DNA of 64,000 nucleotides from Trichoplusia ni (taxonomy: Eukaryota; Arthropoda; Insecta; Lepidoptera; Noctuidae): assembly GCF_003590095.1 (NCBI RefSeq), contig NC_039495.1, positions 2,589,589-2,653,588 on the forward strand, given 5' to 3'. Position 1 is the stretch's first letter. Every line of letters begins with the position of its first letter. The notes under the pieces are model-generated. The model saw only the letters and a program-made list of their open reading frames with translations. It did not search any database and was not told where the DNA came from. This document shows positions 61,883-64,000 of this stretch, piece by piece. The position numbers and the translations under genes were made by a program.

Positions 61883-63625
61883 AAGGTATTTTGAATTGAA
61901 GCAACAAACAATAATGAACACCAAAAACTCGCAAGCTAAGCTCAAAAAAAAATATGCATTAATAACTCAACAACAAAATATTTTTAAGCTTGATAGCGAT
62001 TACGACAGACAATTGCAGACTTTGCAGATATTTCAACGCATGGGGAAACATGCGACAAATAGCTCGCATGCACGGTTCCCACGCACTGTGCGACTTAACG
62101 CACACAATAGTCGCTTGACAAAATTTAGCAAATACTTTTTAGACCAGTAATTATTTTCTTTAATAATATAGTAGGATAATAATTGCTTGCTAAGATAATA
62201 GACTTGGTTTCTGTACTCTGTAAGTCTAGAACGGGAGATCAGTTTGAATAAAATACTTTTTGTCTAGCATCACCTAGTTATCTTAACCTTAAAACTACGG
62301 CACAAAGCGTATTTTTTTCTCTATAACTGCCCTCTTGTGTTATAAAATTACCAGGCTGTAAATATCTCGAGTCTAACCAACTTTTTTAACCTTTTTTCCC
62401 AAAAAAAAAAAGATGCACTGCGACATATATTACAATATGTCGTAAGCAAAAATTAAAATCATTTTATTACAATACTTTTATTATTATAATATATGCCATT
62501 ATAATAACAATAATGTTCTATTATAGAGGCTACCTATACATATTTCACACATTTTGAAATGATTTTTCTAATTTAATATTGTTTCTGACAATTTTATAAC
62601 GATTATCTTTAAGCTTGATACAATATAATCGATTACTCGCCAAACGTTCACTTATCCTTGAGCAGCGATTGTTTAATGAAACTAAACCAATTTGTATCTT
62701 TGCTACATTTGTAAACCAAACCATAGACTACCGGATATATTTTTTGCTAAATTATCTCTGTAATGTATCTGTAATGATTATATTTAGATTGTCGCTGTGG
62801 TTTAGGTGGTTTTTTTTTATTATCTATGTAAATTTTCATAGACTAAATATAGAGCGGTTTACCCTATAATTGGTTATGGTTGGCGGAATAAGAGCGTTGT
62901 TGTTTTTTCAATCAATAGGTATTTCTAATTACGAGGTTTTTTTACAGCCTTTGTTTGTTCATAATATAACGTTTTAAAGGTTTTTATTTTATAGTTTCTT
63001 AGTCTGTAACAATGTAGGTGTGTAGTGCATCTACAGCCCAGCCCTTTAGGGATTCTAAAACACGCCTTCATACACTAATTATTATAATAACTGAAACATT
63101 TTGAAGCAAAAATGACAAAACATCAAAATAGTTGCATAAACACTTTTAGACGAATTACGAATCTATAATATTCATTTCTATTAATGTCTGGAATTGTCTA
63201 CTTTGTCTTTAATCACATTTCATACAGACACACATACTTAATGTATGGAATAACAGCAGCAACTAATTGTCCGAAACAAGTCAGCGTTGGGTGTGACTTG
63301 CAACTTGCATCGATCGTTGACCTCATATTGTTCTGCAATTATTACATATAACAAGAAAACATACAAGTAATATCAATTCACTAACTTGTTTCAAATTCTG
63401 TACGTGTGTAAATAATAAATAAACACTTCCTTTCCCAGTCGTGATATGAGACTATAATATTATATGCTAGTATAAACTTATAAATGAAAATACCCTTTCC
63501 GGTTCTTTGAGTTTCATGTGTCTAGTATAACAAACAAACAGATAGTATTTATATGTAAACTGCACGGACAGTGGATTGGCAACGACGTCAATGCATCCTG
63601 GGAAGCATAATAATTATTGTATACT
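61883..63625. other. Nuclear non-coding DNA
   Basis: No exon recognised. A small hairpin (gcgacatat/atatgtcgt) lies at about 62420-62443. Confidence 0.45.
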
Positions 63626-63629
63626 ATTT

Positions 63630-63780
63630 GTTGCTCGCGACTTCGTCTGCGTGGACTTCAGTTAACAGCGTTCGGTGGTCCCCGTTTCCATGGGAATACA
63701 TCCCCTTAGTGATCTTATAGCTTTTAAACACCTTTTCAGTTTTCCCTCGGAATCTATTTAAAAAATGGGGATAAAAAGAG
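63630..63780 (+). repeat. Family A-related head with a different body
   Basis: ttgttgctcgcgacttcgtc then tgcgtgg matches the family A 5' end. The following sequence (gttcggtggtccccgtttcc) does not match, so it is a sister family or a chimera. Confidence 0.6.
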
Positions 63781-64000
63781 TCTGTCCGATAATAAGTACT
63801 CTTTCAAACAATTACGTTTAAAATCAAATTATACTACGTTCTAGTTTACAACTATCATAGTTCAAAACATTCAAATCGATAAGTCTACAGTTCTACTGTG
63901 ACCTCGAAAAAGGTGGATCAATTTAAAACGCGGACACGACACACTAATGTGATGGATGTTTAATCATGGCCTAATGCTTGACTATAATTGAACAGCCCAC

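Overview
The window joins two kinds of DNA. Bases 1-26221 are mitochondrial DNA of a ditrysian lepidopteran (moth or butterfly). Bases 26222-64000 are nuclear DNA of lepidopteran character, visibly less AT-rich and full of dispersed repeats. The assignment rests on the mitochondrial gene order, with trnM-trnI-trnQ after the control region. It also rests on the CGA start of cox1, the ATACTAA box between trnS2 and nad1, and the ATAGA + T19 and ATTTA(AT)10 motifs of the control region. I cannot name the species.

The mitochondrial part has a period of exactly 15257 bp, so it holds one full circle (1-15257) plus 10964 bp of a second, head-to-tail copy. All 37 genes can be placed: 13 proteins, 22 tRNAs and 2 rRNAs. 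Every protein frame is open under the invertebrate mitochondrial code (TGA = Trp, ATA = Met, AGA = Ser). Everything I compared between the copies was identical, including a 19-T run and an (AT)10 run. Copy 2 stops inside cox1 after about 300 codons, where nuclear sequence begins. This is either a very recent concatemeric nuclear insertion (NUMT) or an assembly/read chimera. The sequence alone cannot decide.

The nuclear part begins with the 3' end of a BEL/Pao LTR retrotransposon on the minus strand: a candidate LTR, a polypurine tract, and the integrase plus DUF5641 end of pol. It is cut off at about 28130. From there to 64000 I find no convincing host exon. The region is a field of transposon remnants. 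They include a 607-bp PIF/Harbinger deletion derivative with TTA target duplications that keeps the N-terminal starts of both transposon genes (32719-33325). There are also tRNA-derived SINE heads, seven or eight copies of one retroposon-like family ending in TATTAGTATAGAT, three copies of a family beginning CATCATCGGCCTAGCCTT, a 131-bp foldback element, and smaller repeats.

The mitochondrial genes encode the usual respiratory-chain subunits and their translation RNAs. If this copy is really nuclear they could not be expressed, because of the genetic code and the cox1 truncation. No previously undescribed system was found. The points most worth testing are the mitochondrial-nuclear junction and the Harbinger derivative.
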